A DNA stretch of 64,000 nucleotides. It comes from Callipepla californica brunnescens (taxonomy: Eukaryota > Chordata > Aves > Galliformes > Odontophoridae). The notes below the pieces were generated by a model, which saw only the letters and a list, made by a program, of their open reading frames with translations, did not search any database and had not been told where the DNA came from. Location of the stretch: the NCBI GenBank assembly GCA_023055505.1, contig JALIRH010000006.1, positions 22,665,105 through 22,729,104 of the forward strand, in the 5' to 3' direction. This document shows, piece after piece, positions 38,020 to 49,144 of the stretch. Made by a program: the position numbers and the translations under genes. Position 1 is the first letter of the stretch. Each line of letters opens with the position of its first letter.

Positions 38020-38419
38020 ATTGTGACAAAACAAAGCCAATTGATTTTTCATGTCTAACAAACAATCCTTTATGTATTTCATAGTACATCCTAAAATTGC
38101 ACTTCAGCAAAAAAATAAAAATAAAAAAGTTACTCCACTGGTATAAAAGTTTGAGGCCAGTTAGATCTTCATGAATTAGTTCGTTATCATCAAAGCTGCG
38201 TACACCAACACAATAAAAATATGTTTGGTCATGCAAACTTGGGGAGAAACTGCTGGAAAAACTGTAGTTAATAAAGAAAAAAAATCTGTACTCTTCTGAT
38301 TTCAAAAGTTTCAGGCTCATTGGGAAGCGACCATTCACAGACATACTCCAGTCGATAACTGCAACTCTGAAAACGCACTCGGGTAAGAACAAGCAGATGC
38401 TGAGAGCTTAGAAAAACTA
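38012..38419. other. AT-rich single-copy DNA
   Basis: No gene is recognised. A minus-strand frame crosses part of it (37973-38392) but is F/L/S-rich and partly made from the adjoining A tract, so it is probably meaningless. Confidence 0.7.
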
Positions 38420-38640
38420 CGTGCCTCCTGCAGTCAAATCCGCATTAGAGAACGGCACCGCGCTGCCCCATCCCCGCCTGCCTCTACCCCCAAGCTGCTC
38501 CATGTCCCTCGGCCCGGGCTCGGACTGCAGCCCCCATCCTCTCCCCCCCCTCCCAGCGGCGGATTGCTCCGAACTGCTGCCACCACGCGGGAGAAGGGCG
38601 GCATAGCGAGGAGAGATCCGTCACCTGTCCCCTCCCAAGC
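38420..38640. promoter_or_regulatory. isolated CpG island, possible promoter
   Basis: Over 38451-38630 the GC content is about 70% by count, with 15 CpG in 180 bp (17 CpG over 38420-38630). The flanks are AT-rich and nearly CpG-free. GGGCGG and CCCCGCC boxes of the Sp1 type and a C8 run (i-motif or G-quadruplex prone on the other strand) are present. No transposon family is recognisable in it. In birds such islands usually mark promoters, so this could be the start of an unannotated coding or non-coding transcript. No TATA box or clear first exon is visible, and the direction cannot be decided. Confidence 0.5.
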
Positions 38641-40045
38641 AGTTACAAGCAGAGGTGGCACAGCTGAGATGGGTCCGTGGACGTTAAAAGCAGACATAAA
38701 CACCAAGTACAAAACCAAGATCCCACCTATGGGATGATAGTTCTATAGCAATGCAAGCAACTGTAGCTCCATAGAATCTGCTCAAATGCACACTTTCCAC
38801 TTCTGTCTCCCTTCTGGAGCATCTCACCCTCTGACAGATGAAGACATGCATGTCTCGTGCTATTCACTGAAATTCTTTGATTGATACAGAAATTTTGTCT
38901 GTCTGTATGTACGTTTGTGAGCAGAGAACAAGAAAGAGCTCCCACGGGAACATCAGTGCTCACACTTACTCTGATTTGGCTCAAGTGACACACGTCCATT
39001 CACACCACTACTCCCTCAAAGCAAGACTGTAACTTAATGCAACAAAGGAGATTAATTTCTTCAATTTTTACACCTCTTACTAGCTAATTTTTCAGCTTTC
39101 TACTAAGTTACTTCATTTTTTTCATGGTTTAGCTTCCCTTTCTAGTAAGTAGGCCTAACAAAACACACCATATTTGATCATGACACATTGAAAGCAATAC
39201 TAGGTAAAGTATTAACAAGCAAGCCAATGATCATATATAGAAAGAAGAAGTGAACTCACTCAGCTGACGAAAGGGATCTCAGCACGCCTTCTCAGGAAGC
39301 AGCTCAGGTGGATGGCTCCATCCAGGGTCCTCCCCTTCTAGTCACCTAGGGAGCACAGTTGCTAACAATTTGCCTGTGCTGCATGGGCCAACCACTCCCC
39401 TTCACCAGGTGCTCAATCATCAGTTCAAGCTGTGACCTAATGGATCCTCTACAGCGTTACTTCAGCATCATAACAATATGTGTAGAACACAGTGTCTCTC
39501 ACAAATGCCTAGTTGTGAAGCACTCTGGCAAGAGTTAGAAGTGTCCTCTAATTGCATGAGGGATCAAGGCCATATCATTCCTATGCCAAACAGCTAAATA
39601 ATTAGTCATTCCTTGCTTAACATCTTGAAAATGAAAAACCTCAGCATTGTTCTATTAAATACTCCATAAATATAAGGTAAGAGGGTAAGAATATATCCCC
39701 AAGATGCTCAATGTTGTCCGTTTAGAAACAATATAAAGCAATGGTGAAGGCAACTGAAATCATTCATTTCTGTCCTTTTGCTGGTACAAGTGAAGTTCTC
39801 TGCTCGTGTAAGAGACTAATATTATACCATTGCCTCAAAGTTTGCTGATGAACATGTCCAAGCAAGTCCTGGACAAGGCTGCGAAATCCTTTGTCTAAGG
39901 GACAAGCAGATGGGCATGTCCTGGGGCAACAAAAGAGAGAAAAGCTGCAGCTCAATGGCCGCTGAACACTCTTTTGTTTGGTACTCATCTCCGTGGGGAG
40001 ACAGCCATCTCACGAGACGCTTGCCTGGCACGCTAGCACAGGATT
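38641..40045. other. unassigned DNA between CpG island and LTR
   Basis: 38641-39840 is ordinary mixed sequence. 39290-39480 is less AT-rich and may be an old repeat, not assignable. From about 39840 to 40045 the base composition shifts towards GC with several CpG, continuous with the LTR that follows, so this part may be retroviral 3' sequence or an outer part of the LTR. A purine stretch (AAAAGAGAGAAAAG, about 39938-39951) could be a remnant polypurine tract. A 146-codon minus-strand frame (39822-40262) crosses from here into the LTR. Confidence 0.5.
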
Positions 40046-40133
40046 TGTCACGTAGACTGGAGGAATCTGGAAGATCAATATAGGGGTCCTGCAGCCACGA
40101 AGTTGGAGGGTTTTCTCTGTATGGGGGGGGGTT

Positions 40134-40330
40134 TCTCTTAGGAGAGACCTCATGAGCTGATTCCCTGCTGCTGAACTCCCTCCTGGGCCTGCTGCCTGAG
40201 ACATGCTGCTTCCTCCCGGACCTCGCCGCTCCTTCGAGGTGTTCTGCCATCTGAACCCTCACGAGCTGCTCACTGCTGCTTCCTGGAGAGGCCTTCTCTT
40301 AGGAGAGACCTCACGAGCTGATCACTGCTC
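40134..40330. repeat. internal direct repeats in the LTR
   Basis: The block TTCTCTTAGGAGAGACCTCA followed by a GAGCTGAT-type sequence occurs at about 40134 and again at about 40289. A third partial copy (CCTCACGAGCTGCTCACTGC) lies at about 40258. Spacing is near 155 bp for the outer pair. LTR U3 regions often carry such repeated enhancer blocks. Confidence 0.8.
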
Positions 40331-40623
40331 GCTGCTGCCCCTCTCGGGGTTGCCTCCCTCGCTGCTTCTCCGGACGACTGCTTGCTGCTCAGGGCTGCCC
40401 GTCGCTGCCACTGTTTTTCCCGCTTCTGCCAGCCCTGCTCTTCTGCCTCGGACCGTCGGAGCCGCTTGCAACGGGACCGCCCCTAGGATCCTGGCTGGTG
40501 ACTTTCCCTGCGTTGTACTAACCCTTTGCTTCTTTCCTGTCTTTCCTATCGCTCGTCTTCCCTTCCCCATCACCCTTAACAGTGTCCGTCTTCCCCTTCC
40601 CCATCTCCCTGGTCAATATTGGT

Positions 40624-40629
40624 AATAAA
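40624..40629 (+). promoter_or_regulatory. AATAAA polyadenylation signal in LTR
   Basis: A canonical hexamer in TTGGTAATAAACTGG, placed as expected for the R region of a plus-strand LTR. Confidence 0.6.
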
Positions 40630-41031
40630 CTGGTCGGGCCAACATTTGAAGCGTTGTTTCTTAATCTCACGCTGGGTATACACATGATCTTAAGAACCTC
40701 ATCTCCCTCTTTTATATTGGAGCGTGACAGCTCATCTGTGATGAAGTACTGTATACTGCTAGTATAATTCCAAGAAAAAAGTGAAACACTGGTTCAGATC
40801 AAATTCACATGAAGCAGATAACTTGATAATATTTGAATGAATCACGTTAGCAAAGAAACAGCCCAGGCATCCATCTAACCGTTCTGTGCCTTAAATGAAT
40901 TGCCAGTAAGCCTCAAACAATTTTTTATCTAGGAGTCATTCACTTTCTCAAATCAAATATACTTGTGGAAAAGCTGAGAGTGAAGAGTCAAGTGCGAAGC
41001 ACTAGTCTAGCATAAGATTAGCTGAAACACT

Positions 41032-41304
41032 TCAGTAAGCATTGCAAAATCTCTCTTTACCCATCTCTGCATAATATGCAGCCAATTTTCTAACAAAATC
41101 CATTTGGAAATCCAGTAGACTCTGATTAACCTGATTCTGCAGGTCAAATCCTGTGATTGTTTGAACAGACTCCCGGCCGGTCTCCTCGGAGGAATTTGCT
41201 CCTCTCACCTCAGCAGTGAGTCTGATCCCACCAGTTACATTCAGCCAATCAGGAAATAAAACCAATAATATTTCGGCTTGAAGAATGAATGAATCAAAAC
41301 AACC
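41032..41304 (-). other. coding-like open frame, unassigned
   Basis: The frame is open from 41304 down to a stop at 41032. It contains no early ATG; the first usable start-like codon is TTG at 41265. The peptide has balanced composition, unlike the F/L/K-rich chance frames around it, with stretches such as WLNVTGGIRLTAEVRGA (one N-glycosylation sequon NVT) and FDLQNQVNQSLLDFQMDFV. A short pyrimidine-rich tract ends in an AG at the left of CCGAAATATT on the minus strand (acceptor near 41277), and a GTAAAG donor-like site lies near its end. It could be an exon or a fragment of a gene or old retroelement. I do not recognise the family. Confidence 0.28.
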
Positions 41305-42730
41305 TCAGATTTTCAGAATCAGAAATGCTCATACAAACAGTTCACAGGAGAACAAAAATATCAGAGGTAAAGACAAAACAAAACAAAAAGCTGCTGTAGA
41401 AAAACAGGTTGAATCCAGTGAAAGCAGATTCAACCTCTGTGTGTTAGCCAGATATGAAATCCACTGTGACCCATCTCTTCTTGCACTGGAGCACGATGAT
41501 ACATCCCTGAATGATCAGGTTGTGTGTTGTTTCAAAACATTACCCATTGCATGACATAACTAGCAATGACTGACATTGATAGACATTGCAAATCCCACCA
41601 GCCACCAGAGCAGATAAAGACAGGGAAATACTGTCAAGGATTCAAGACTTTTTTTCCACGTCTTCTAATCTGAGGAAAGCACACTAATCTCCCAAAAGAT
41701 TTCTCTGGCCCCTGTAATAGCCTCTCTTTGCCTTTAAGAGAGTAACAGCATTTATGTTTTGAGATCTTACATAAGATTACAATGCAGTAAATAAGGAACA
41801 GATTTTAAGCCCTTTCTTTGAACTAGTATCCTTTAAGCCTGAGCTGTTCACTTCTAGATTGGAAGAAGTGGGGGAGGGATAAGCAAAAAAAGATGGATTT
41901 ATTACACTCTATGGATGGAACAAAGTGAGACCTCCTTCTCATTTTCCAGCAGGCAGGATTTTTTTTTAGAGAATAGTTCTGTGTGCATCAAGTTGTTGTT
42001 CTGGGTCTTCTGCATTACTGTCATTCCACTCAGCATAGCAGAGCATTGATTTCTGTACAAGGAGGTGAGCAAAGGGAAAAAGAAAAACCAATATTCTATT
42101 AGACAAAGAAGAGCAACAGTGGAGAAGCTGCAGAAAGCTTAGCACCCAGTGGACTTGGGTGTGAGTACGTTAATGGAAAGGCAGCTATTCATTGGCTTTC
42201 CTTTGAAAGCATAAAGAGACATCTAGAAGAGAGGGAGAATGAGAGAGAACAACCAAAAATAATAGTGAAAGAGGTATTACAGGGAAACAGTAAGCAGCCA
42301 AGAGTGAATAGCAGAAGACTGAAGAAAAGGGTAAACAGAAGGGAAAATAGGAAGGGAGTCTGGAACCTGCCAGTAAAGATAAGTAAAAATATTGGAATAG
42401 AATATGCAAATGTGAATTTTTAAAAATCAGGTTATTTTTCCCATTTGAGGTGAAGTACTCATTGATTTTCACATTTCTCAGTATTAGCAAATGCAGTAAT
42501 GTCATGAAAGTATTCCTATTCCTAATACACATCAGAGGCATATAGCACTTTTTAGTAACAATAATAATAAAAAAAAATATTCACCTTAAATGACTTCCAG
42601 TGTCAAGGTTCTCTCACATTCCTTTATTTTTCCTGACCTACCCATACATTTAACTTCTATAATTATAAAAAGAATCTGAAAAGTTCTTTTTCAAGAGTAA
42701 GAAAGCTTGTGTTTAATAACTTCTATTCTC

Positions 42731-42758
42731 AAAAAAAAAAAAAAAAAAAAAAAAAAAA
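42731..42758. repeat. A28 homopolymer
   Basis: Twenty-eight consecutive A, the longest pure homopolymer in the window, preceded by TTCTATTCTC and not adjoining any recognised element. Confidence 0.95.
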
Positions 42759-43386
42759 GCATGGTACTTCCACGTTTGCTTATCAGAGTTAAGTGATCCT
42801 GCAATAGAACTCTGTTTCAATAATTCAGCACATATGTTTGTCTCAGTTTGGAAAGAAGCTGCTCCATCTCACTCAGGCTGTCTATAAGGAGAGCACTCCA
42901 CCAGGTGCAGGTTCTCAGGACGAAGTGAATTCATGTGCACCTGCTTAAGCTTTGCAAGTTGTACAGCGGCTCTGTCAGTGCAGCTTGCACTTAGCAAATC
43001 TACATTCAAAGTAGCTAAACTGTTTGGAAAATGTATCTCAGTGGGAAGTCCTTTGCAGCTCTACTTTCTATTCAGAAACATAAAGTAGAAAAATGTTATG
43101 TATTTGTTGCAATTGCTAAGGCACAAAACAAGAAAAAATATTTTTCTAAATAAGACAGGCAGTCATGGCAAAAGAAAAAAAACAAACATGATTATGTATG
43201 CAGACATATATGGATATACTTTTCAATAGAAAATGCATTGGAAGATATGTTAACAATGGAGTTAAAATATATGTTTAATGTAAAATGAACTACAAGTAGA
43301 AAATGTGTCTGGAGCAGCAGTACAAGTGGCAAATCCATTGCAGTTCAGCTCTGCTGGATTTCTTTGGCGCAGTACTTGCAGTACTC

Positions 43387-43424
43387 TGAAATCTCTAAAG
43401 GCAGCTGAAATCTCTGAAGGGAGC
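43387..43424. repeat. imperfect 19-bp tandem duplication
   Basis: TGAAATCTCTAAAGGCAGC is followed directly by TGAAATCTCTGAAGGGAGC, with two mismatches. Confidence 0.9.
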
Positions 43425-44098
43425 TGTTGTAATCCATCTTGAACACCTCAAGTTAGGTGCCTAAATATCTGACAAAGAGGCAGTGATACAAACTGCAGCT
43501 TCTTATCCTGTAAATGAGCTTGTAACAGATTGCAGGAAAGTCTCATCAGGTTTGTTCTACCCTGCACAGATGCTCATACATGCCTTAATGGATTTGTGCA
43601 AGCACACCTCCTGAGTCACTTGACCAGCATAAGGGCAGCAGTACTGGACCTGTGTATTCTCATATGCCATCTTGTCTCTGATACTGGCCAAGAGCAGGTG
43701 CCTAGGAAACTTTGTAAGAGCAGGTTTCTGTATACAGCAGCATACAGTAATATGAAGCTCATCTTGAACCAAAACATCAGGTTGTATGCATTAAAAAATA
43801 ATGATAAAAAATGCTTCTTTAGGATAGTCTTCCAAGTCTGTAGTTACTGATGCTGAGTGGTAATTTGAATATCCTGGATGTGAAGCCTTCCTTCACACAG
43901 CAGGTTAGCCTAATATATGTGATCTGTAAACCAGACTGGCTCTATTTTAGCAAATAGAGTCAGAAGAGATGCATACACAGAAAAGGCTCAGCTAAATTGC
44001 ACCGTATTGTTATACTAATTTTAGATAATTCAGTTTTATATTTTTTATGTCTTAGTTATTTTTTTATGTTTCTCTTTGATTTTCATCCACATCTTCAG

Positions 44099-44176
44099 CA
44101 AAGATTGGTCAAATGCCCTTAGTTCTGAAATAATTTTATATTCACAGAGGTATTGCACCATTTACTTAATGTCTAG
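44099..44176 (+). other. candidate 78-bp exon, unassigned
   Basis: A strong acceptor (CTCTTTGATTTTCATCCACA then TCTTCAG, AG at 44097-44098) precedes 78 bases ending at CTAG before a GTATGT donor (44177). The segment is a multiple of three and open in exactly one frame, with split codons of the same phase at both ends, so it could be included or skipped without a frame shift. The 25-codon peptide has no recognisable domain. Good signals occur by chance in large introns, so confidence is low. Confidence 0.22.
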
Positions 44177-44994
44177 GTATGTGGCCAACAGCTTGAAATG
44201 TAGTTCCTATAATGGGAACCAGTATCCCTTCAGATCAGCTGGCGGGTGATCTCAGCCTTGTTTCAGAATTTCAAGATATAATTACAGCAAATTTGCGAAG
44301 AATGAATGCATGTCACTTTAGTTTAATTCAAACATTTCAAGACCTTAAATTTTGGAATGCATTTTGCCCAGCATGCTCTCTCTACCCCTTTATCCTGTTT
44401 AAACTGTTAAAAACCTTGGCCACTCTTACAGCATAAATCAACATGCCAAAAGGCTATTCAAATCAACTAAACCTATTGTTGAAATGCTGTGCGACCTTTA
44501 GAGTGGTGAAGCTCTTTGTTCATGGATTTTTATACATAAAAACACAAATATTAAAAGTTTGTGTTTACACTATGTTCCCAGAAGAGGACAAAAATGCTTT
44601 GCAAGAACTTAGATGCAATTTTATTTAGAGAAGACAAAGAAAATGAGCTTCATCTGACAATTCATTTGCATTTGTTTGAATAAATCCCTGCATTTACTTT
44701 ATTAATCTTCCTGTCTTCCTAAAACAAAACCCACAGTTCCTCTCTTCTGAGCATTCTGTTGTATGTATCCAACATAAGAATATTGACATAACTTTCTTTG
44801 ATTCTACCAGGGTTCCCATTTGGCATATATAGATATTTAGTGGCATGGTATCTTAGGATATAACAAAAGATATTAAATATCAGTAGAGTTTGGAATATTT
44901 CATCTCAAAAATATACTGCTTGACCATAGTATTTCTTTGATATATTATAGGAATAAGCTGTAAAATATGAGGTTTGCAGAAGATGCTCCTTCTG

Positions 44995-45018
44995 AAAAAA
45001 AAAAAAAAAAAAAAAAAA
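44995..45018. repeat. A24 homopolymer
   Basis: Twenty-four consecutive A between TCTG and GGTTGG, with no retroelement body adjoining. Confidence 0.95.
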
Positions 45019-45181
45019 GGTTGGTAACTACTGCGACTATTTTTAGCATTTAAAATGCACTTTATTGGGATTCCTGTCAAAGATATTTTTAACGTGCCTT
45101 AGATGTATGGCTTTGAATTAACTACAAGCTTTTGTCTGGACAATTCAAATCAGATATGATCTGTAAATACAGAATTTTAAA

Positions 45182-45195
45182 ATATATATATATAT
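45182..45195. repeat. (AT)7 dinucleotide repeat
   Basis: Seven perfect AT units. Confidence 0.9.
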
Positions 45196-45261
45196 GAGTA
45201 CCATCTAGTTTTGAAGTATTTAACCAGACAGGACCAGGCAAATAATAGCATTAATGTGTTT

Positions 45262-45480
45262 AATCTTTTCCTTTTTTCCTCTTTTTTTTTCTTTCTTTTA
45301 TTTCTTTCATTTTCTTTCTTTCTCTTCTTTTTCCTTTTTAAATTTTTTAATTTTTTTCTTTTCTTATTCCTTTCTTTTCCTTTTCCATTTCCATTTTCCT
45401 TCACTTTCTCCCCCTCTGTTGTTTGTTTGTTTTGTTGTTTGGTTGATTGCTTTTGTTTGTTTATTCATTGTTTTGTTTTG
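45262..45480. repeat. polypyrimidine tract followed by TTTG-rich DNA
   Basis: About 150 bp almost purely C and T (45262-45415), with only a few A, then about 60 bp of TTTG/TTG repeats. Long open frames on both strands here (Phe/Leu/Ser-rich on plus, Lys/Glu-rich on minus) are by-products of the low complexity. Confidence 0.92.
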
Positions 45481-46752
45481 AAGCTTTTGGAAATAAATCT
45501 AATTTCATTCACTACTCTGTGGCAAAAATAGTTCTTAGCAGAAATTTGAACTGTGAAAAAAATATGACAATTCCCAGATGAAAATACTAACCTTCTATTT
45601 TGAATAATTAGTGAAAGTTTCTTCAGAAAGAAATGCAGAGAACGTCTGAATGGCTATTTGCCCTTATAGTAAATAACAAAACATCCTTTGAAGTTTCCTC
45701 TGGGATCTTCTCTGTCCCTCCCTCATTTCACACTTCTAGGGAAAACCAGAAGTGGAGAATTGTGAAGACTTCATTTTTTTCACTGGGGAAGAGACCTGTT
45801 ATTTCCATGACAAAAGACTAGGGGGATTTGATGACAGATCTCATTGTGAAGGGCTGTCAGCACCTCAAAACTAGGAAAAGAAGATGCACTGATACTGGAT
45901 GATGCTTGGTTGGTATAGAGTCCTCAAGAGGAATAAGATAGAGAAAATATTCTGGTAGTCAGTTGCCCGTACACTGGAAGAGAGGCTGAACTGGGGTAGG
46001 ACTTGTGGCACCTGGCTTCGATTCTGGAAAAGTCTGGACTGAATTGTTCGGTCTACAAGTATGGGGAACCAGAATTCAGTTAAGTTGGCAAAACATTCAA
46101 GCAGCAGTGATTTCAGCCCAAAATTGTTTCACATATTACAGAGCACAGCATGGTCTAAAATAGTCTGTTGGAACTATTAACCATAAGAGGCACTTTATTA
46201 TAAACTGGAATATTGAGTTCTCGCTGAGGAATGTGTACATGTGGCTAGCAATTCTTGCTGTTTGCAGAGGTTATTGAAAGCCTTGTGTCAGCCTTAAGCC
46301 CATTAACTTGTGATGCATGCTTTTTGTATAAGTAGTTAATAACACAGGCTTAGCCTACATGGAAGGAAGCTGCAAAGCACTGCTCTTCGAATCATGTGTA
46401 TAATTTATGGTATATAAATGCCTGTTCAAAGGTGCATATAACCCATGGAAATGGGTCCCTATGGCTGTGCTTAACTGACCTGTGGGAAGAATTTAATTGC
46501 TTGCAGTTCAGATGTGAATAGTAGTCAGACTCCATGGCCGGATGAGATCCAGCATTCGTTTGCTCCACTGTATTATTTCCTGCTGTGGATGGAAAACATA
46601 AAATGGGAACACAGTTTCTAAATGCAGGTTAGTATTCAACTAATATCATCAATGTGTACCCCAGAAACTAAGAAAACAAAAAAACAAAAACTCCTTATAA
46701 GCCAATATTCATACTTTTTGAATAATTTTGCAGAGAACGTGAAATAAATGTG

Positions 46753-47307
46753 TTGCTCCGAAAGTAATGCATCCTATTTATTTTCTTGGCAACCAGATCA
46801 GGTACAAAGAGCACAATAGCATTATTTGATAGAGCATATTCTCAGCTACAAAGTACTCTTTTTCAACATAGTTGCAACCTTTATTTGAATTGTATGGACA
46901 AGCTGATCTAGATGCTCCTTATTTTGTGGTGTGACAGCTGTTCATGGTTGTCCAGAACCTAATTTATCTTTCACATTGCTATTGCTACTGCTGAAACACA
47001 CTGCTCACTGCCTCACTGTGCTCACATTCACTGTTTTGTCTCCAGAAACATTCAGCAAGTGTAAATGAATGTCAGTGGGTACCATTTTTTCTGCTTGGAG
47101 GTATTCAATTACACAGTGTTTCTTCATACCCACTTCCATGTCAGATGACATTTACTCAGATTGCCTCTCTGCTGCCATCTGTAACATGGCAACAAAATAA
47201 AGTGGTGATATTGGTGGGAAGGTTCATCCTCTACTGTCATACCACCAACATCCATCTCTGAAGTTGTTGGTCAACATAATTAAATAGAAGGCATTATTTT
47301 CGGAGCA
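46753..47307 (-). mobile_element. mariner (Galluhop type), internally deleted
   Basis: 555 bp with inverted termini TTGCTCCGAAAGTAATGCAT at the left and the matching AGGCATTATTTTCGGAGCA at the right. Read on the minus strand it has the 5' region and N-terminal third of the transposase. This is joined near a DQLVHTIQ-like stretch directly to the C-terminal segment with a YVEKEYFVAENML-type motif. The catalytic core is absent, so the copy is non-autonomous. Both flanks read TG rather than the expected TA. Confidence 0.9.
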
Positions 47308-49144
47308 TGGGAAGGATGTTCTTGCAAAACAGAATTGCTAAGCCAGTGATGTATTCAGATGTGGTCAGCCATAACTGCAAGATTCTGGATTGGCTGAAAA
47401 GATGCCAAAAATAAGAGAAAATTATTGTGAATTAAAAAAAAAACAACAAACAGATATTTATTTACCCTACTACAGAGCACATTTACTTTACACAATCTAT
47501 CTAATCTTTCAGAGAATGAATTATTTAGATTTCTAATATTACCATGCTAAAGATATTTCATTTTGCTCTTCACTTGTAACGAACTGTTGCCACTTAACAC
47601 TGCACAGATCCGAAACACCTACAAATTAAGTAGTGAGAGAAAAACCTGTGTGCATTACAGCTAGATCTGTAATAGACTTGCTTCTTTTTCAAACAGTTCT
47701 GTAATGCCAAACATCCAAGTAGTAGTTCACTATTGCCTTTCATGTGCCCTGCCCTACTTGGGAACAGTGGGGTGGATCCTCTCCTGGGATGTACTGATAA
47801 GATTCTTAATATAAGGAAAAAAGCAGTTTATTCACAGAAAAAAATGCCTAAATCTTAGTAGGTATAGGTATTTTGAAGGAGCAAAAAGTACAAAAATATT
47901 GTTCTAATTTATATGTGATTAAAGTACAGTCATGAGTATTTAAACATATACTTTGAGTAGAAATCTTACAGTTATTTTCCAGTACTGTCATGTTTACGTA
48001 GCAACCCTTGTTCTTTTGCATACATGCTATTTTAATCAAATAGTCTGGGAACTTCAAAGTTCTCAGCAGGTTATTCTCTTAGGAAGTCAATCTGTTGTTT
48101 CATGTTTAATTCTCTATGCAAAACTAATGATAATAATGTTTCTCTGTGTCTCATAAACATGAATTTATGTTTGCAGCACCTCACTGAGTAAGAGAGTGTT
48201 CTCCATTTTAGAAACATGAAATTAAGAACCAAAAGTTTGTGGGTTTTAATGTAAATATGTATTGCTTCACGTCATACCGCAGCCCTAGTAAATTCTGTAG
48301 TCTTAAGCAGTGTTTTAATGCTAAAGAATGGAGGCTGATGTATAAAGGAATTTCAAAAGTCTCAAGGAGAATTAGACATGTTGCTACCAGGATGAATCTA
48401 TAGTTCAAAATTTTAAATTTGATGAGGCCAATATCCAATATTTAAGACCTGTACATATGAGTTCTTAATCATTTTATCTGTTCATACAGTATCACAGCAA
48501 ACTGTTTTCACAATGAAGTGTAAATACAGAAAAAAATAGGAGAGTAATTTCATTTCTATTGGCAAATGTATAAAAGGCTTCTTCTTCAGTTTTTCCTTCG
48601 TCCTTTTGAACTCACTTTTGCAGCACTATTCAGAGAATCACAGTAGAGTTCTTATATTATTTTTCTTGAGATAAAGCTTTTTGAAATCACCACTGTTGCA
48701 GATTTTTTTCATAAAATATAGCTCCTTTGAAGAATTACTGATATCTAATAATTAATCTGTTTTTTAGAAATAATCATGGGGAAATACATTCAGAGAATTG
48801 TTGGACAGCATAAACAGTGCAAAATTGTTCCATACAGTCATGTTTCATTCAGTCATGTTCAAGACGCTGTTTTCTTCCTCACCTCCTTTCTCCTCCTCTC
48901 TTAAGGAAATGCAGAGAACAAATTTGTGTACTAATTGCCCCATTCTGCTCTTAGCAAAAATACTGTGAGCCTCCATTGGAGGTGTGCTGTAATATTATTA
49001 CCAATTAAAGCCAATAACGAGAGAATCTATTGGGGAAGATATAGATGACACAGAGACAAAGCATTGGTCCTGAAATTAGGTGTGGTATGGTCAGACTAAG
49101 CAGAACAGCCTGGGAAAGTACTGTTGGAAAGAAAATGTCTTCAG

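Larger units (their letters stand above)
40046..40729 (+). mobile_element. solo LTR-like endogenous retrovirus remnant
   Basis: The segment begins TGTCACG and ends CGTGACA, a perfect 7-bp terminal inverted repeat with the TG...CA ends of retroviral LTRs. It is 684 bp, GC-rich and CpG-containing in AT-rich surroundings. A polyadenylation signal AATAAA lies at 40624-40629, about 100 bp before the end, as in an R-U5 region. No gag, pol or env sequence is recognised on either side, so it looks like a solo LTR left by recombination. No target-site duplication is evident, and the left boundary could instead lie near 39840. Subfamily not assigned. Similar LTRs can act as promoters; no such activity can be claimed here. 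Confidence 0.6.
40730..46750. other. 6 kb mostly AT-rich DNA with several orphan signals
   Basis: No known gene. It contains a minus-strand coding-like frame (41032-41304), an A28 run (42731-42758), an imperfect 19-bp tandem duplication (43387-43424), an exon-like segment (44099-44176), an A24 run (44995-45018), a short TA repeat (45182-45195) and a pyrimidine plus TTTG-rich tract (45262-45480), each listed separately. The remainder holds nothing recognisable. Confidence 0.65.

Noticed and set aside
39822..40262. PPPY-like motif in the minus-strand frame as a possible Gag late domain
   Set aside because: The prolines come from a C9 run, and the frame is antisense to the LTR's AATAAA; no other Gag feature is visible.
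40203..40625. 140-codon Leu/Pro-rich plus-strand frame
   Set aside because: It lies wholly inside the LTR-like repeat, ends close to its poly(A) signal and resembles no protein.
45177..45531. Overlapping 75-106-codon frames rich in Phe/Leu/Ser (plus) or Lys/Glu (minus)
   Set aside because: They are produced by the polypyrimidine tract and have no complexity or family signature.
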